Origin: Streptomyces niger
GTDB lineage: Bacteria; Actinomycetota; Actinomycetes; Streptomycetales; Streptomycetaceae
DNA length: 64,000 nt
Assembly: GCF_000718305.1 (NCBI RefSeq)
Contig: NZ_JOFQ01000024.1
Span: 27,170-91,169 of the forward strand
Reading direction: 5' to 3'
Shown: positions 8,509-15,727 of the stretch, piece after piece
How the letters are laid out: each line of letters starts with the position of its first letter
Position numbering within the stretch: the first letter of the stretch is position 1
Position numbers and translations under genes: made by a program
Notes under the pieces: model-generated
The model's input: the letters and a program-made list of their open reading frames with translations, nothing else
Databases searched by the model: none
Told to the model about the DNA's origin: nothing

Positions 8509-11055
8509 TCACGTCGTCGCCCGAGCGGGGAGGCCGGGGCTGACCGGCGGGTGGCCGGGCGCAGCGCGCAGGGTCAGGACCATGGTCAGACCGCCTCCTG
8601 GGGTGTCCTCGGCGGCGAGGGTGCCGCCCATGGATTCGGCGAAACCGCGGGAGACGGCGAGGCCGAGGCCTACGCCCGCGCCACGCGGGGCGTCGCCGTA
8701 GCGCTGGAACGGCTCGAAGATGCGGTCCTTGGCGGCGTCGGGGACGCCGGGGCCGCGGTCCACGATGCGTACCTCCACGCGCTCGCCGAGCGCGCTGGCG
8801 GCGACCGTGACGGGCGCTCCGTCCGGGCTGTACTTCACGGCGTTCTCCACGAGATTGGCCACGCACCGCTCCAGCAGGCCGGGGTCGACGGCGACGATGG
8901 GCAGCTCCTCGGGGATCTCCAGGCAGACGCTGCCTTCGGGGACGCCGCCGAGCGCCATCGGGACGACCTCGTCCAGGTCGGTGTCGCGGATCAGCGGGGT
9001 GACCGTGCCGGTCTGCAGCCGGGACATGTCCAGCAGGTTCCCGACCAGGTGGTCCAGCCGGTCGGCGCCGTTCTCGATGCCCGCCAGCAGCTCGGCCTCG
9101 TCCTCCTCGGACCAGGCCACGTCGTCGGAGCGGAGCGAGGTGACGGCGGCCTTGATGCCGGCCAGGGGCGTACGCAGATCGTGGCTGACGGCGGCGAGCA
9201 GGGCGGTGCGGATGCGGTTGCCCTCGGCCAGCTCGCGGGCCCGCTCGGCCTCGCCGACCAGCCGCTGGCGGTCCAGGACGACGGCGGCCTGGGCGGCGAA
9301 GGCGCCGAGCACCCGGCGGTCCTCGGCGGGCAGCTTGCGGCCGGTGAGCGCGAGGGCCATGTGCTCGTTGACCGGCATGTCCACGTCCGCGTCCTCGGGG
9401 CGGCCCGGTGCCTTGCCCTCGCCGACGCTGCCCGCGCAGCTCCACGGCTCGACCTCGCTCCCCCGCTCCAGGAGGGCGACGGCGTCCATGGCGAAGGTCT
9501 CGCGCACCCGTTCCAGCAGCGCGTCCAGCGTGGTCTCGCCGCGCAGCACGCTGCCGGCCAGGAACGACAGGATCTCCGCCTCGGCCCGTAGTCGGGCCGC
9601 CTGGTGGGTGCGGCGGGCCGCCAGGTCCACCACCGAGGCGACGGCCACCCCGACCGCGAAGAAGATCGCGATGGCCACGATGTTCTCGGGGTCGGCGATG
9701 GTGACGCTGTGGGTGGGTGGCGTGAAGTAGAAGTTCAGCAGGACCGACCCGACGGCTGCCGAGGCGAGCGCGGCCGCCAGCCCGCCGAGCAGGGCCGCCG
9801 CCACGGTCAGGAACAGGAACAGCAGGACGTCGTTGGCGAGCCCGGGGCCGCTGTCGAGGTTGTACAGCAGCAGCGTGAGCAGGACCGGGCCCAGCACGCC
9901 GGTGAGCCAGCCGGCCAGCACGCGGGAGCGGCTGAGCCGGCCGCCGCGGGCCACCGGCAGGCCGCGGCCCTTGGCGACCTCGTCGTGGGTGACGATGTGG
10001 ACGTCCAGGTCGGGCCCTGAGTCGCGGGCGACGGTGGCGCCGACACCCGGGCCCAAGACGTACTGCCAGGCCTTGCGGCGACTGGAGCCCAGCACGATCT
10101 GGGTGGCGTTCACCCCGCGCGCGAACTCCAGCAGCGCGCTCGGCACGTCGTCGCCGATGACGTGGTGGAAGCTGCCGCCCAGGTCCTCGACCAGGGTGCG
10201 CTGGACGGCCAGCTCCTTGGGCGAGGCGCCGGTGAGCCCGTCGCTGCGGGCGATGTAGACCGCCATGACCTCGCTGCCGGAGCCCTTGGCAGCCATCCGC
10301 GCGGCGCGACGCAGCAGCGTCTTGCCTTCGGGGCCGCCGGTGAGGCCGACGACGATGCGCTCGCGGGCCTGCCAGGTGGAGCGGATGGAGTGCTCGGCGC
10401 GGTACTGCTGGAGGTACTCGTCGACCCGGTCGGCCACCCACAGCAGCGCCAGCTCGCGCAGGGCGGTGAGGTTGCCGGGCCGGAAGTAGTTCGACAGCGC
10501 GGCGTCGACCTTGTCGGAGGCGTAGATGTTGCCGTGCGCCATACGGCGGCGCAGCGCCTGAGGCGACATGTCGACAAGCTCGATCTGGTCGGCACGCCGG
10601 ACCACCTCGTCGGGGACGGTCTCGCGCTGCCGTACACCCGTTATGGACTCCACCACGTCACCGAGTGATTCCAGGTGCTGGATGTTGACGGTGGAGACGA
10701 CGTCGATGCCGGCTTCGAGCAGCTCCTCGACGTCCTGCCAGCGCTTGGCGTTGCGCGAGCCGGGCACGTTGGTGTGGGCCAGCTCGTCGACCAGCGCGAC
10801 GGCCGGCCTGCGGGCCAGTGCCGCGTCCACGTCCATTTCGGTGAACGTCGTGCCCCGATGGCTGAGCTGCCGGCGCCCCAGCTCCTCCAGGCCGTGCAGG
10901 AGCACCTCCGTGCGCGGCCGGTCGTGGTGTGCCACGAAGGCGACGACGACGTCCGTACCGCGCTCCAGGCGCCGGTGCGCCTCGGAAAGCATGGCGTACG
11001 TCTTGCCGACGCCCGGCGCCGCGCCGAGGTAGATGCGAAGCTTGCCGCGTCCCAT
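8509..11055 (-). CDS. kdpD: KdpD sensor histidine kinase
   Basis: An 848-residue membrane sensor kinase. The N-terminal KdpD domain (about 1-210) carries a Walker-A-like GAAPGVGKT at residues 11-19. A universal-stress-protein domain follows (about 235-360), then the DUF4118 four-helix membrane region (about 385-470), a GAF-like region, and the kinase core with the H-box SHDLRTPL (His625) and a GHKL ATPase ending in GVGLGLAVSRGF. Length and order fit KdpD. The protein senses potassium and ATP and phosphorylates KdpE. The SxS/FTAxY type c-di-AMP motif known from Staphylococcus KdpD is not obvious in the stress domain. Starts at ATG 11055. Confidence 0.93.
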   Translation of the reverse strand: MGRGKLRIYLGAAPGVGKTYAMLSEAHRRLERGTDVVVAFVAHHDRPRTEVLLHGLEELGRRQLSHRGTTFTEMDVDAALARRPAVALVDELAHTNVPGSRNAKRWQDVEELLEAGIDVVSTVNIQHLESLGDVVESITGVRQRETVPDEVVRRADQIELVDMSPQALRRRMAHGNIYASDKVDAALSNYFRPGNLTALRELALLWVADRVDEYLQQYRAEHSIRSTWQARERIVVGLTGGPEGKTLLRRAARMAAKGSGSEVMAVYIARSDGLTGASPKELAVQRTLVEDLGGSFHHVIGDDVPSALLEFARGVNATQIVLGSSRRKAWQYVLGPGVGATVARDSGPDLDVHIVTHDEVAKGRGLPVARGGRLSRSRVLAGWLTGVLGPVLLTLLLYNLDSGPGLANDVLLFLFLTVAAALLGGLAAALASAAVGSVLLNFYFTPPTHSVTIADPENIVAIAIFFAVGVAVASVVDLAARRTHQAARLRAEAEILSFLAGSVLRGETTLDALLERVRETFAMDAVALLERGSEVEPWSCAGSVGEGKAPGRPEDADVDMPVNEHMALALTGRKLPAEDRRVLGAFAAQAAVVLDRQRLVGEAERARELAEGNRIRTALLAAVSHDLRTPLAGIKAAVTSLRSDDVAWSEEDEAELLAGIENGADRLDHLVGNLLDMSRLQTGTVTPLIRDTDLDEVVPMALGGVPEGSVCLEIPEELPIVAVDPGLLERCVANLVENAVKYSPDGAPVTVAASALGERVEVRIVDRGPGVPDAAKDRIFEPFQRYGDAPRGAGVGLGLAVSRGFAESMGGTLAAEDTPGGGLTMVLTLRAAPGHPPVSPGLPARATT

Positions 11056-11189
11056 GGCCCCATTGTCTTACCTGTGAGCTGCCCATGACCGGGCCGTTAC
11101 CGCTGCCGACCCTACCGAGCGGGAACGGGACGAAGGCCGCATACGGGGAAGCCGGGGGGTGGTCTTGACGGGACCCTGACGGACCGCTC

Positions 11190-11275
11190 GGGCGGCGGCG
11201 TGGGCGGCAGTCTTCGCTGCGGCGTGAACGGCGGCGTTCGCGGCGGCATGGGCGGCGGCAGCGTGGGCGGGCAGG
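11190..11275. repeat. GC-rich degenerate repeat upstream of kdpD
   Basis: Imperfect repeats built from GGCGGCG-TGGGCGGC and GAACGGCGGCGTTCGC units. On the minus strand one frame would read an alanine-rich run (AAAHAAANAAVHAAA), but no start codon serves it. It lies within 220 bp upstream of kdpD. Confidence 0.5.
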
Positions 11276-11369
11276 ACTGTCCGGGCTGTCAGTGCCGCGC
11301 ACTACTGTGTTGAGAAGGGGACCTCAATGCACCCCCATGGGGGAAACGAGGGGCGAAACGGTACGCCGT

Positions 11370-11425
11370 CACGCGACACGCAGCACGCGATACGCAGCAC
11401 ACGGTACGCAGCACGCGACACCCGG
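11370..11425. repeat. Short tandem repeat of ACGCAGCACGCGA type
   Basis: Four or so degenerate copies of a 12-14 bp unit (ACGCAGCACGCGA, TACGCAGCACACGG, TACGCAGCACGCGA) next to the DUF3710 terminator hairpin. Confidence 0.55.
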
Positions 11426-11433
11426 CTCACGCC

Positions 11434-11480
11434 CCCGCGGCCCGCGGCGCCCCTACCGTACGGGGTGCCGCGGCCGCGGG
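11434..11480 (-). terminator. Terminator of the dut-DUF3710 operon
   Basis: GC-rich inverted repeat with arms CCCGCGGCC.CGCGGCGCCCC and GGGGTGCCGCGGCCGCGGG (one bulge, one mismatch) around CTACCGTAC. It ends 19 nt downstream of the DUF3710 stop. Confidence 0.7.
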
Positions 11481-11498
11481 ACGGGTACGAGCGTGCGG

Positions 11499-12263
11499 TC
11501 AGCGGATCTCGGTGATCTCCGGGCCGCGCTCCAGACGCTCCACGCCGCCGCCGAAGCGGGACTGCGAGGCGTCGTCCTGCTGGACGCCCTCCGGCACCAT
11601 CTGGGCGTCGTCGGGGAGCTTGAGGACGATCGGGTCGCGGGGCGCCATCGGGCCCTCGCCGCGCACCACGACCGTGTCCCGGAAGATCTGCTCCAGCAGC
11701 CCGGCGGCCTGCGGCTGCACCGCGCCCTGGCCGGAGATCACGCCACGCAGGAACCACCGCGGGCCGTCCACGCCGACGAACCGCACGACCTGCACGCCGT
11801 TCGTCCCGTCCGGCAGCTGCACCGGCACCTGGGCCCGCAGCTCCCAGCCCAGCGGGCCGTCGACCTCGTCGATGACGCCGCCCTGCTGGGTGATGCCGGA
11901 GGCGATCTCCTGCCGCACCTCGCCCCAGATGCCCTCGTTCTTGGGGGCGGCGAAGGCCTGCAGCTGCACGGCGCTGTCCTGCAGCACGATGGTCGCGGCG
12001 ACGATCGCGTCACCGGCGACCTCCACCCGCAGCTCCATGCCCTCCACGCCCGGTACGAAGAGGCCGCCCAGGTCCACCCGGCCCTCGCCCGGATTGCCGA
12101 CCTCGGAGATGTCCCAGGGGCCGTCGGGCCGCGGGGCCGGCGGAAGGCTCACGCCGTAACTCTCGTCGTCCGCACCGGACTCGTCCGACGCCGTCTCCTC
12201 GGCAGGATCGACCGCCTCGACCGCGTCGTCTGGAGCCTCGTTCTTCTTGCGACGTCCGAACAC
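11499..12263 (-). CDS. DUF3710 family protein
   Basis: A 254-residue cytoplasmic protein of the actinobacterial DUF3710 family. It starts with a basic tag (VFGRRKKNEAPDD), passes through an acidic linker to about residue 60, then has the conserved domain beginning GPWDISEV and including GPLGWELRAQVPVQLPDG and GPRWFLRGVISGQGA. GTG 12263 has GGAAGG upstream and lies 1 nt past the dut stop, so the two are one transcript. The function is unknown. It ends just before the listed terminator. Confidence 0.85.
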   Translation of the reverse strand: MFGRRKKNEAPDDAVEAVDPAEETASDESGADDESYGVSLPPAPRPDGPWDISEVGNPGEGRVDLGGLFVPGVEGMELRVEVAGDAIVAATIVLQDSAVQLQAFAAPKNEGIWGEVRQEIASGITQQGGVIDEVDGPLGWELRAQVPVQLPDGTNGVQVVRFVGVDGPRWFLRGVISGQGAVQPQAAGLLEQIFRDTVVVRGEGPMAPRDPIVLKLPDDAQMVPEGVQQDDASQSRFGGGVERLERGPEITEIR

Positions 12264-12264
12264 G

Positions 12265-12804
12265 TCACTGTCCTTCCCGGTCGGCACCGACCGATGCGTA
12301 TCCATTCCCGCCCGTGGGGCCGCCCACCGCCGCATGACCGCCGGTGGACCCGAATCCCCCCTCGGCCCGCGCCGAGCCGGGAAGTTCCGCCACCTCGTGG
12401 AAGCGCACCTTCTCGACCTGCTGGACGACCAGTTGGGCGATCCGGTCGAACCTCTCGAACCGCACGGTCTCGCGCGGGTCCAGATTGACCACGATCACCT
12501 TGATCTCCCCACGGTACCCGGCATCCACGGTCCCGGGGGCATTCACGAGTGCCACACCGCAGCGGGCGGCGAGGCCCGACCGCGGGTGCACGAACGCGGC
12601 GTACCCCTCGGGCAGCGCGATGGCCACCCCCGTGGGGAGCACCGTGCGCTCCCCCGGGGCCAGTTCGGCCGCCTCCGTGGTGACGAGGTCGGCCCCCGCA
12701 TCGCCCGGGTGCCCGTATGCGGGCAGCGGAACCTCCGGATCGACGCGCCGGATCCGCACGTCCACGGGGCGCCGCGGCTGCGGTGTCTGAAGGGGCTCGG
12801 TCAC
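12265..12804 (-). CDS. dut: dUTP diphosphatase (dUTPase)
   Basis: A 179-residue trimeric dUTPase that hydrolyses dUTP to dUMP and pyrophosphate, keeping uracil out of DNA and feeding dTMP synthesis. All five family motifs are visible: HPGDAGADL, PRSGLA, GTVDAGYRGE, RIAQLVV and the C-terminal RAEGGFGSTG. A tail rich in Gly after motif 5 is longer than usual. The start GTG 12804 overlaps the stop of the thioesterase gene (GTGA). It shares a transcript with the thioesterase and DUF3710 genes. Confidence 0.95.
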   Translation of the reverse strand: MTEPLQTPQPRRPVDVRIRRVDPEVPLPAYGHPGDAGADLVTTEAAELAPGERTVLPTGVAIALPEGYAAFVHPRSGLAARCGVALVNAPGTVDAGYRGEIKVIVVNLDPRETVRFERFDRIAQLVVQQVEKVRFHEVAELPGSARAEGGFGSTGGHAAVGGPTGGNGYASVGADREGQ

Positions 12805-13385
12805 GGGTTCACCTCGAAGGCGCGGGCGCGGCGTACTTGGTCGGGGTCGGCCATCGCGGCCTCGATCTCCTCGGGCCGGCCGTTCTGGATGAAGTGCTCG
12901 ACCTTCACCTCGATGAAGACCGCGTCGGCGCGGACCGCGACCGGGCCGTCCGGGCCGCCGATCCGGCCCACGGCGTGCGAGTAGATCTTCCGCCCGTGCA
13001 CCGCGGTGACCTCGGCGTCCAGGTGCAGGACCGTGCCGACCGGTACCGGCCGCAGGAAGTCGGTCTCCAGCCGGCCGGTCACCGCGATGGCCTGGAGCAG
13101 CCAGTTGAGCGAGCCGAGCGTCTCGTCCAGCGCCGTGGCCAGCACGCCGCCGTGCGCGAGGCCCGGCGCGCCCTGGTGGGCCTCCTTGACGGTGAACTCG
13201 GCGCTGACGCGCACGCCCTCTCCGGCCCGCGCCTCCAGGTGCAGGCCGTGCGGCTGCTTCCCGCCGCACCCGAAACATCGGTCGTAGTGCGCGCCGAGCA
13301 GTTCGCCGGGCGCGGGTGCTTCGGGGTGCCGTACCGGCGCGGCGGCGTCCGCGGGCGGCGTCAGCGATGTCCTGTCTCCACTCAC
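12801..13385 (-). CDS. PaaI-type hotdog-fold thioesterase
   Basis: A 194-residue protein with a hotdog domain: HGLHLEARAGEGVRV, then GAPGLAHGGVLATALDETLG, the PaaI-type helix with HGG and Asp-Glu, and VTGRLETDFLRPVP. Before it lies CFGCGGKQPHGL, whose Cys-x2-Cys is common in actinobacterial members. It probably cleaves an acyl-CoA; the substrate is not evident. The start is taken as GTG 13385. It is the first gene of the dut operon and overlaps dut by 4 nt. The divergent DUF3093 gene begins 58 nt away. Confidence 0.85.
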   Translation of the reverse strand: MSGDRTSLTPPADAAAPVRHPEAPAPGELLGAHYDRCFGCGGKQPHGLHLEARAGEGVRVSAEFTVKEAHQGAPGLAHGGVLATALDETLGSLNWLLQAIAVTGRLETDFLRPVPVGTVLHLDAEVTAVHGRKIYSHAVGRIGGPDGPVAVRADAVFIEVKVEHFIQNGRPEEIEAAMADPDQVRRARAFEVNP

Positions 13386-13443
13386 AGGTGGAGACCCTAC
13401 CCGCGCGCGCGGAGCACGCGCGCGCACGTGCCAAGCTGGACGC

Positions 13444-13887
13444 ATGCAGTCGTACGAAGAACGCCTCACAGCGCCCCGTTCCTGGTGGGTGATCGCCGTC
13501 GCCGTCGGCGTCGCCTGCGCCCTGATGCTGCTGCCGCTCGGGACGCTGCCGATGCTCGGCGGGCTGGTGGGCGGCGCCGCGCTGGCCGCCGTCCTGGTGA
13601 GCGCGTACGGCTCGGCCCGCATCCGGATCGTGGGCGGCGCGCTGATCGCCGGGGACGCGAAGATCCCGGCCGAGGCGCTGGGCGAGACGCACATGCTGGA
13701 CGCCGAGGAGGCCCGGGCGTGGCGTACGTACAAGGCCGACACCCGTGCGTTCATGGTGATGCGCAGCTACATTCCGACGGCCGTGCGGGTCGAGGTGACC
13801 GATCCGGCGGACCCGACGCCGTACGTCTACCTGTCGACGCGGCATCCGGAGGAGCTGTCGGCGGCGCTGGCGGCGATCCGGGCCTGA
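13444..13887 (+). CDS. DUF3093 family membrane protein
   Basis: A 147-residue protein with two hydrophobic helices near the N-terminus (WWVIAVAVGVACALMLLPLG and MLGGLVGGAALAAVLVSAYG) and a soluble C-terminal domain with RAFMVMRSYIPTAVRVEV and YLSTRHPEELSAAL. This is the DUF3093 family, common in actinobacteria, of unknown function. It is divergent from the dut operon, as is usual in Streptomyces. Confidence 0.85.
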   Translation: MQSYEERLTAPRSWWVIAVAVGVACALMLLPLGTLPMLGGLVGGAALAAVLVSAYGSARIRIVGGALIAGDAKIPAEALGETHMLDAEEARAWRTYKADTRAFMVMRSYIPTAVRVEVTDPADPTPYVYLSTRHPEELSAALAAIRA

Positions 13888-13968
13888 GAGGACGCTACGG
13901 GGAGAGCGCTTCGGGGCGTATCCGGGGGAGCCTCGGAGCCTACCCGGGGGGAAAGCTTCGAGGGCGGG

Positions 13969-14874
13969 TCAGTCGTCCCGGCCGGGCTCGTGCTGTCCGG
14001 GCTCGTGCTGTCCGGGCTTCCGGCGGCCGGTACGGCCGGTTCTGGCGCGGCCGGTGAGCCGCTTGGGCTCGGGGGCCGGGGCCGGGTCCGGGAGGGCGTC
14101 CCAGGGGACCTGGCGGCGCCGCAGGTCCCGGCGGACCTTGCCGGCCAGCTTGGCGGTGTCCCGGCGGTTCATGAACGCGCCGACCGCCGCACCCACCATG
14201 AACGGCGTCATGCTGGGCAGATTGCGCATCATGCGCTTCATGATCTGCTGGCGCAGCTCGCGCTTCATCTGTCCGCCGAGCGCGAGGTTCAGCGAGGCCG
14301 GGGCGGCGACGTCGACGCCGCGCTCCTCGGTCCAGGCCTGGGCGTACGCCAGGCCACGGGCGGTGCGCCCGCCCTGCGGGCGCAGGCCGTAGACCTCGTG
14401 CAGCTCGGCGATGAGCTTGATCTCGACCGAGGCGACGCCGACGACCTCGGCGGCCAGCTCGGCCGGCATGGCGGGCGGCACCGGCAGCATGGCCGCGGCG
14501 CCCACTCCGGCACCGACCGTGGCGGTGCCTCTCGTCGCCCCCGCGACGAGTCTGTCGGCCAGCTCCTCGGGGGTCAGGCCGGGAAACTGGCGGCGCAGCG
14601 TGGCCAGGTCGCGGACCGGGATCCGCGGGGCGGCCTCGATGATCCGGTCGGCGGTCCAGGAGAGTCCCGACCGCACCGTGACGCCGCTTCTGCGGGCGCC
14701 GGCGGCCGTTCTGGCCGCGAGCGTGGCCGCACGGCCACGCTCCCTCAGCGCTTCGGTGCCCCGCTCCGCGGGGAGGGCGGTCCGGTCGGTGGGCACGGGC
14801 GCGGTCTCGCCGCGTCTGTGTGCTCCGGCCGCCGGACCGGTCTCGCCCTGATTGCCTCTACGGAACGGTTTCAC
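13969..14874 (-). CDS. EcsC-like conserved hypothetical protein
   Basis: A 301-residue protein. The central part has a Gly/Ala-rich amphipathic stretch (GAGVGAAAMLPVPPAMPAEL) followed by VASVEIKLIAELHEVYG, which resembles EcsC-family proteins. A second hydrophobic stretch, MTPFMVGAAVGAFMNRRD, comes near residue 235. The ends are basic, and the C-terminus contains a tandem GQHEP repeat produced by a 15-bp duplication. Start GTG 14874 has GAGGTGAAG upstream. The function is not known; membrane association is an inference from the two Gly/Ala-rich stretches. Confidence 0.65.
   Translation of the reverse strand: MKPFRRGNQGETGPAAGAHRRGETAPVPTDRTALPAERGTEALRERGRAATLAARTAAGARRSGVTVRSGLSWTADRIIEAAPRIPVRDLATLRRQFPGLTPEELADRLVAGATRGTATVGAGVGAAAMLPVPPAMPAELAAEVVGVASVEIKLIAELHEVYGLRPQGGRTARGLAYAQAWTEERGVDVAAPASLNLALGGQMKRELRQQIMKRMMRNLPSMTPFMVGAAVGAFMNRRDTAKLAGKVRRDLRRRQVPWDALPDPAPAPEPKRLTGRARTGRTGRRKPGQHEPGQHEPGRDD
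13983..14012. repeat. 15-bp tandem duplication in gene end
   Basis: CGGGCTCGTGCTGTC occurs twice in tandem inside the 3' end of the EcsC-like gene and adds five residues (GQHEP) in frame. Confidence 0.8.
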
Positions 14875-14985
14875 TGAGCTTCACCTCACGCTGTCGTCCC
14901 GGTGACCGCGGCTCGGGGCGGCGCCTGTCCGGGAGACCGCCGGTCTCCCTCGCGGGCGCGTACGGGCCACGGCCTCGGCCCGCCC

Positions 14986-15288
14986 TCAGGCCGCGCAGTC
15001 GCGGCAGATGGGCTGGCCGTTCTTGTCCTCCGCCGCCAGCTGGCTGCGGTGGTGGACCAGGAAGCAGCTCATGCAGGTGAACTCGTCCTGCTGCTTGGGC
15101 AGGACCCGTACGGCGAGCTCTTCGTTGGACAGGTCGGCGCCGGGCAGCTCCAGGCCTTCGGCCTGCTCGAACTCGTCGACGTCGACGGCCGAGGCGGACT
15201 TGTCGTTCCGCCGCGACTTCAGCTCTTCGATGCTGTCCTCGTTGAGGTCGTCATCGGTCTTGCGTGGTGTGTCGTAATCCGTAGCCAT
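14986..15288 (-). CDS. DUF4193 zinc-ribbon protein
   Basis: A 100-residue acidic protein of the actinobacterial DUF4193 family. The N-terminus is hydrophilic (ATDYDTPRKTDDDLNEDS), and the C-terminal 35 residues form a zinc ribbon with CMSC and CRDC pairs and HHRSQL between them. It resembles DksA/RNA-polymerase-binding small proteins in size and ribbon, but the function is not established. Start ATG 15288 has GAGGGGGAGAG upstream. A 439-bp leader region with two palindromes precedes it. Confidence 0.88.
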   Translation of the reverse strand: MATDYDTPRKTDDDLNEDSIEELKSRRNDKSASAVDVDEFEQAEGLELPGADLSNEELAVRVLPKQQDEFTCMSCFLVHHRSQLAAEDKNGQPICRDCAA

Positions 15289-15451
15289 GGTCGCTCTCCC
15301 CCTCTGGGTGTCTGCGGTGTCTCAGCGCTCGTAACGCGTGAGAGGCCGGACTTGTGCCCGACCTGAGGCGGAGATTTTGCCTCACATCAAGGTCTGTTAC
15401 TCAATCGACACCCAACCGCACCCCTGAAGAGGTGATCGGATTGGATGGCGA

Positions 15452-15471
15452 TAGGACCGTACACGGTCCTA
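15452..15471. promoter_or_regulatory. Palindrome, candidate operator
   Basis: Perfect inverted repeat TAGGACCGT-ac-ACGGTCCTA, about 165 bp upstream of the DUF4193 start. Size and symmetry suit a dimeric regulator. The cognate protein is unknown. Confidence 0.5.
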
Positions 15472-15520
15472 AAGTCGCACCTCGCGCTTGCCATCACGTG
15501 TACTTCCCGTGATCGGACCC

Positions 15521-15543
15521 CCGGGAAACCCGGAGTTTCCCGG
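15521..15543 (-). terminator. Hairpin downstream of cutRS
   Basis: Perfect 9-bp stem CCGGGAAAC / GTTTCCCGG with a 5-nt loop, about 185 nt past the cutS stop. It is the best terminator candidate for the cutRS transcript. Confidence 0.55.
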
Positions 15544-15595
15544 CGTTCCGAGGGCCCTGGCGATCACGGAGAGTAGACGGCCCGGAATTCGCGCC

Positions 15596-15609
15596 TGTGA
15601 TCGATCACA
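15596..15609. promoter_or_regulatory. TGTGATCGATCACA palindrome
   Basis: A perfect 14-bp palindrome with GTG/CAC half-sites, lying between cutS and the DUF4193 gene. It resembles Crp/FNR-type sites but the spacing is 2 bp shorter than the classical one. Confidence 0.4.
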
Positions 15610-15727
15610 CATGCCCGGGCCGCCGAACGGACCGGTCGAATTCCGCGCAAAGCGAACTCGGGGCGAAGGATGACCGGACTCCCCCGGCCGCGTCAAGCCG
15701 GACCCGCGGGAGCGGTGGCCGGAACTC

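Larger units (their letters stand above)
11056..11498. other. Intergenic stretch with short GC-rich repeats upstream of kdpD
   Basis: This 443-bp stretch lies between the DUF3710 gene end and the kdpD start, both on the minus strand. It has two low-complexity blocks: GGCGGC/GTGGGC-type repeats at about 11190-11275, and about 13-bp repeats of the form ACGCAGCACGCGA at about 11370-11425. A plus-strand 62-codon frame at 11327-11515 has a fair AAGGGG ribosome site but its text is repeat-derived, so it is not called a gene. Confidence 0.5.
15289..15727. other. Intergenic stretch with palindromes upstream of the DUF4193 gene
   Basis: This 439-bp stretch lies between the end of cutS and the start of the DUF4193 gene, both minus strand. 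It is less GC-rich than its surroundings. It holds two near-perfect palindromes and a hairpin (listed) and no recognisable gene. Confidence 0.6.

Noticed and set aside
7760..10441. The kdpE frame stays open through most of kdpD, giving an 893-codon frame
   Set aside because: The extra part is an Arg/Pro/Gly-rich shadow of kdpD in another frame, caused by high GC at third positions; kdpE itself starts at 8443.
11327..11515. 62-codon plus-strand frame with an AAGGGG ribosome site
   Set aside because: Most of the peptide comes from the ACGCAGCACGCGA repeat and the terminator arms; no sign of protein constraint.
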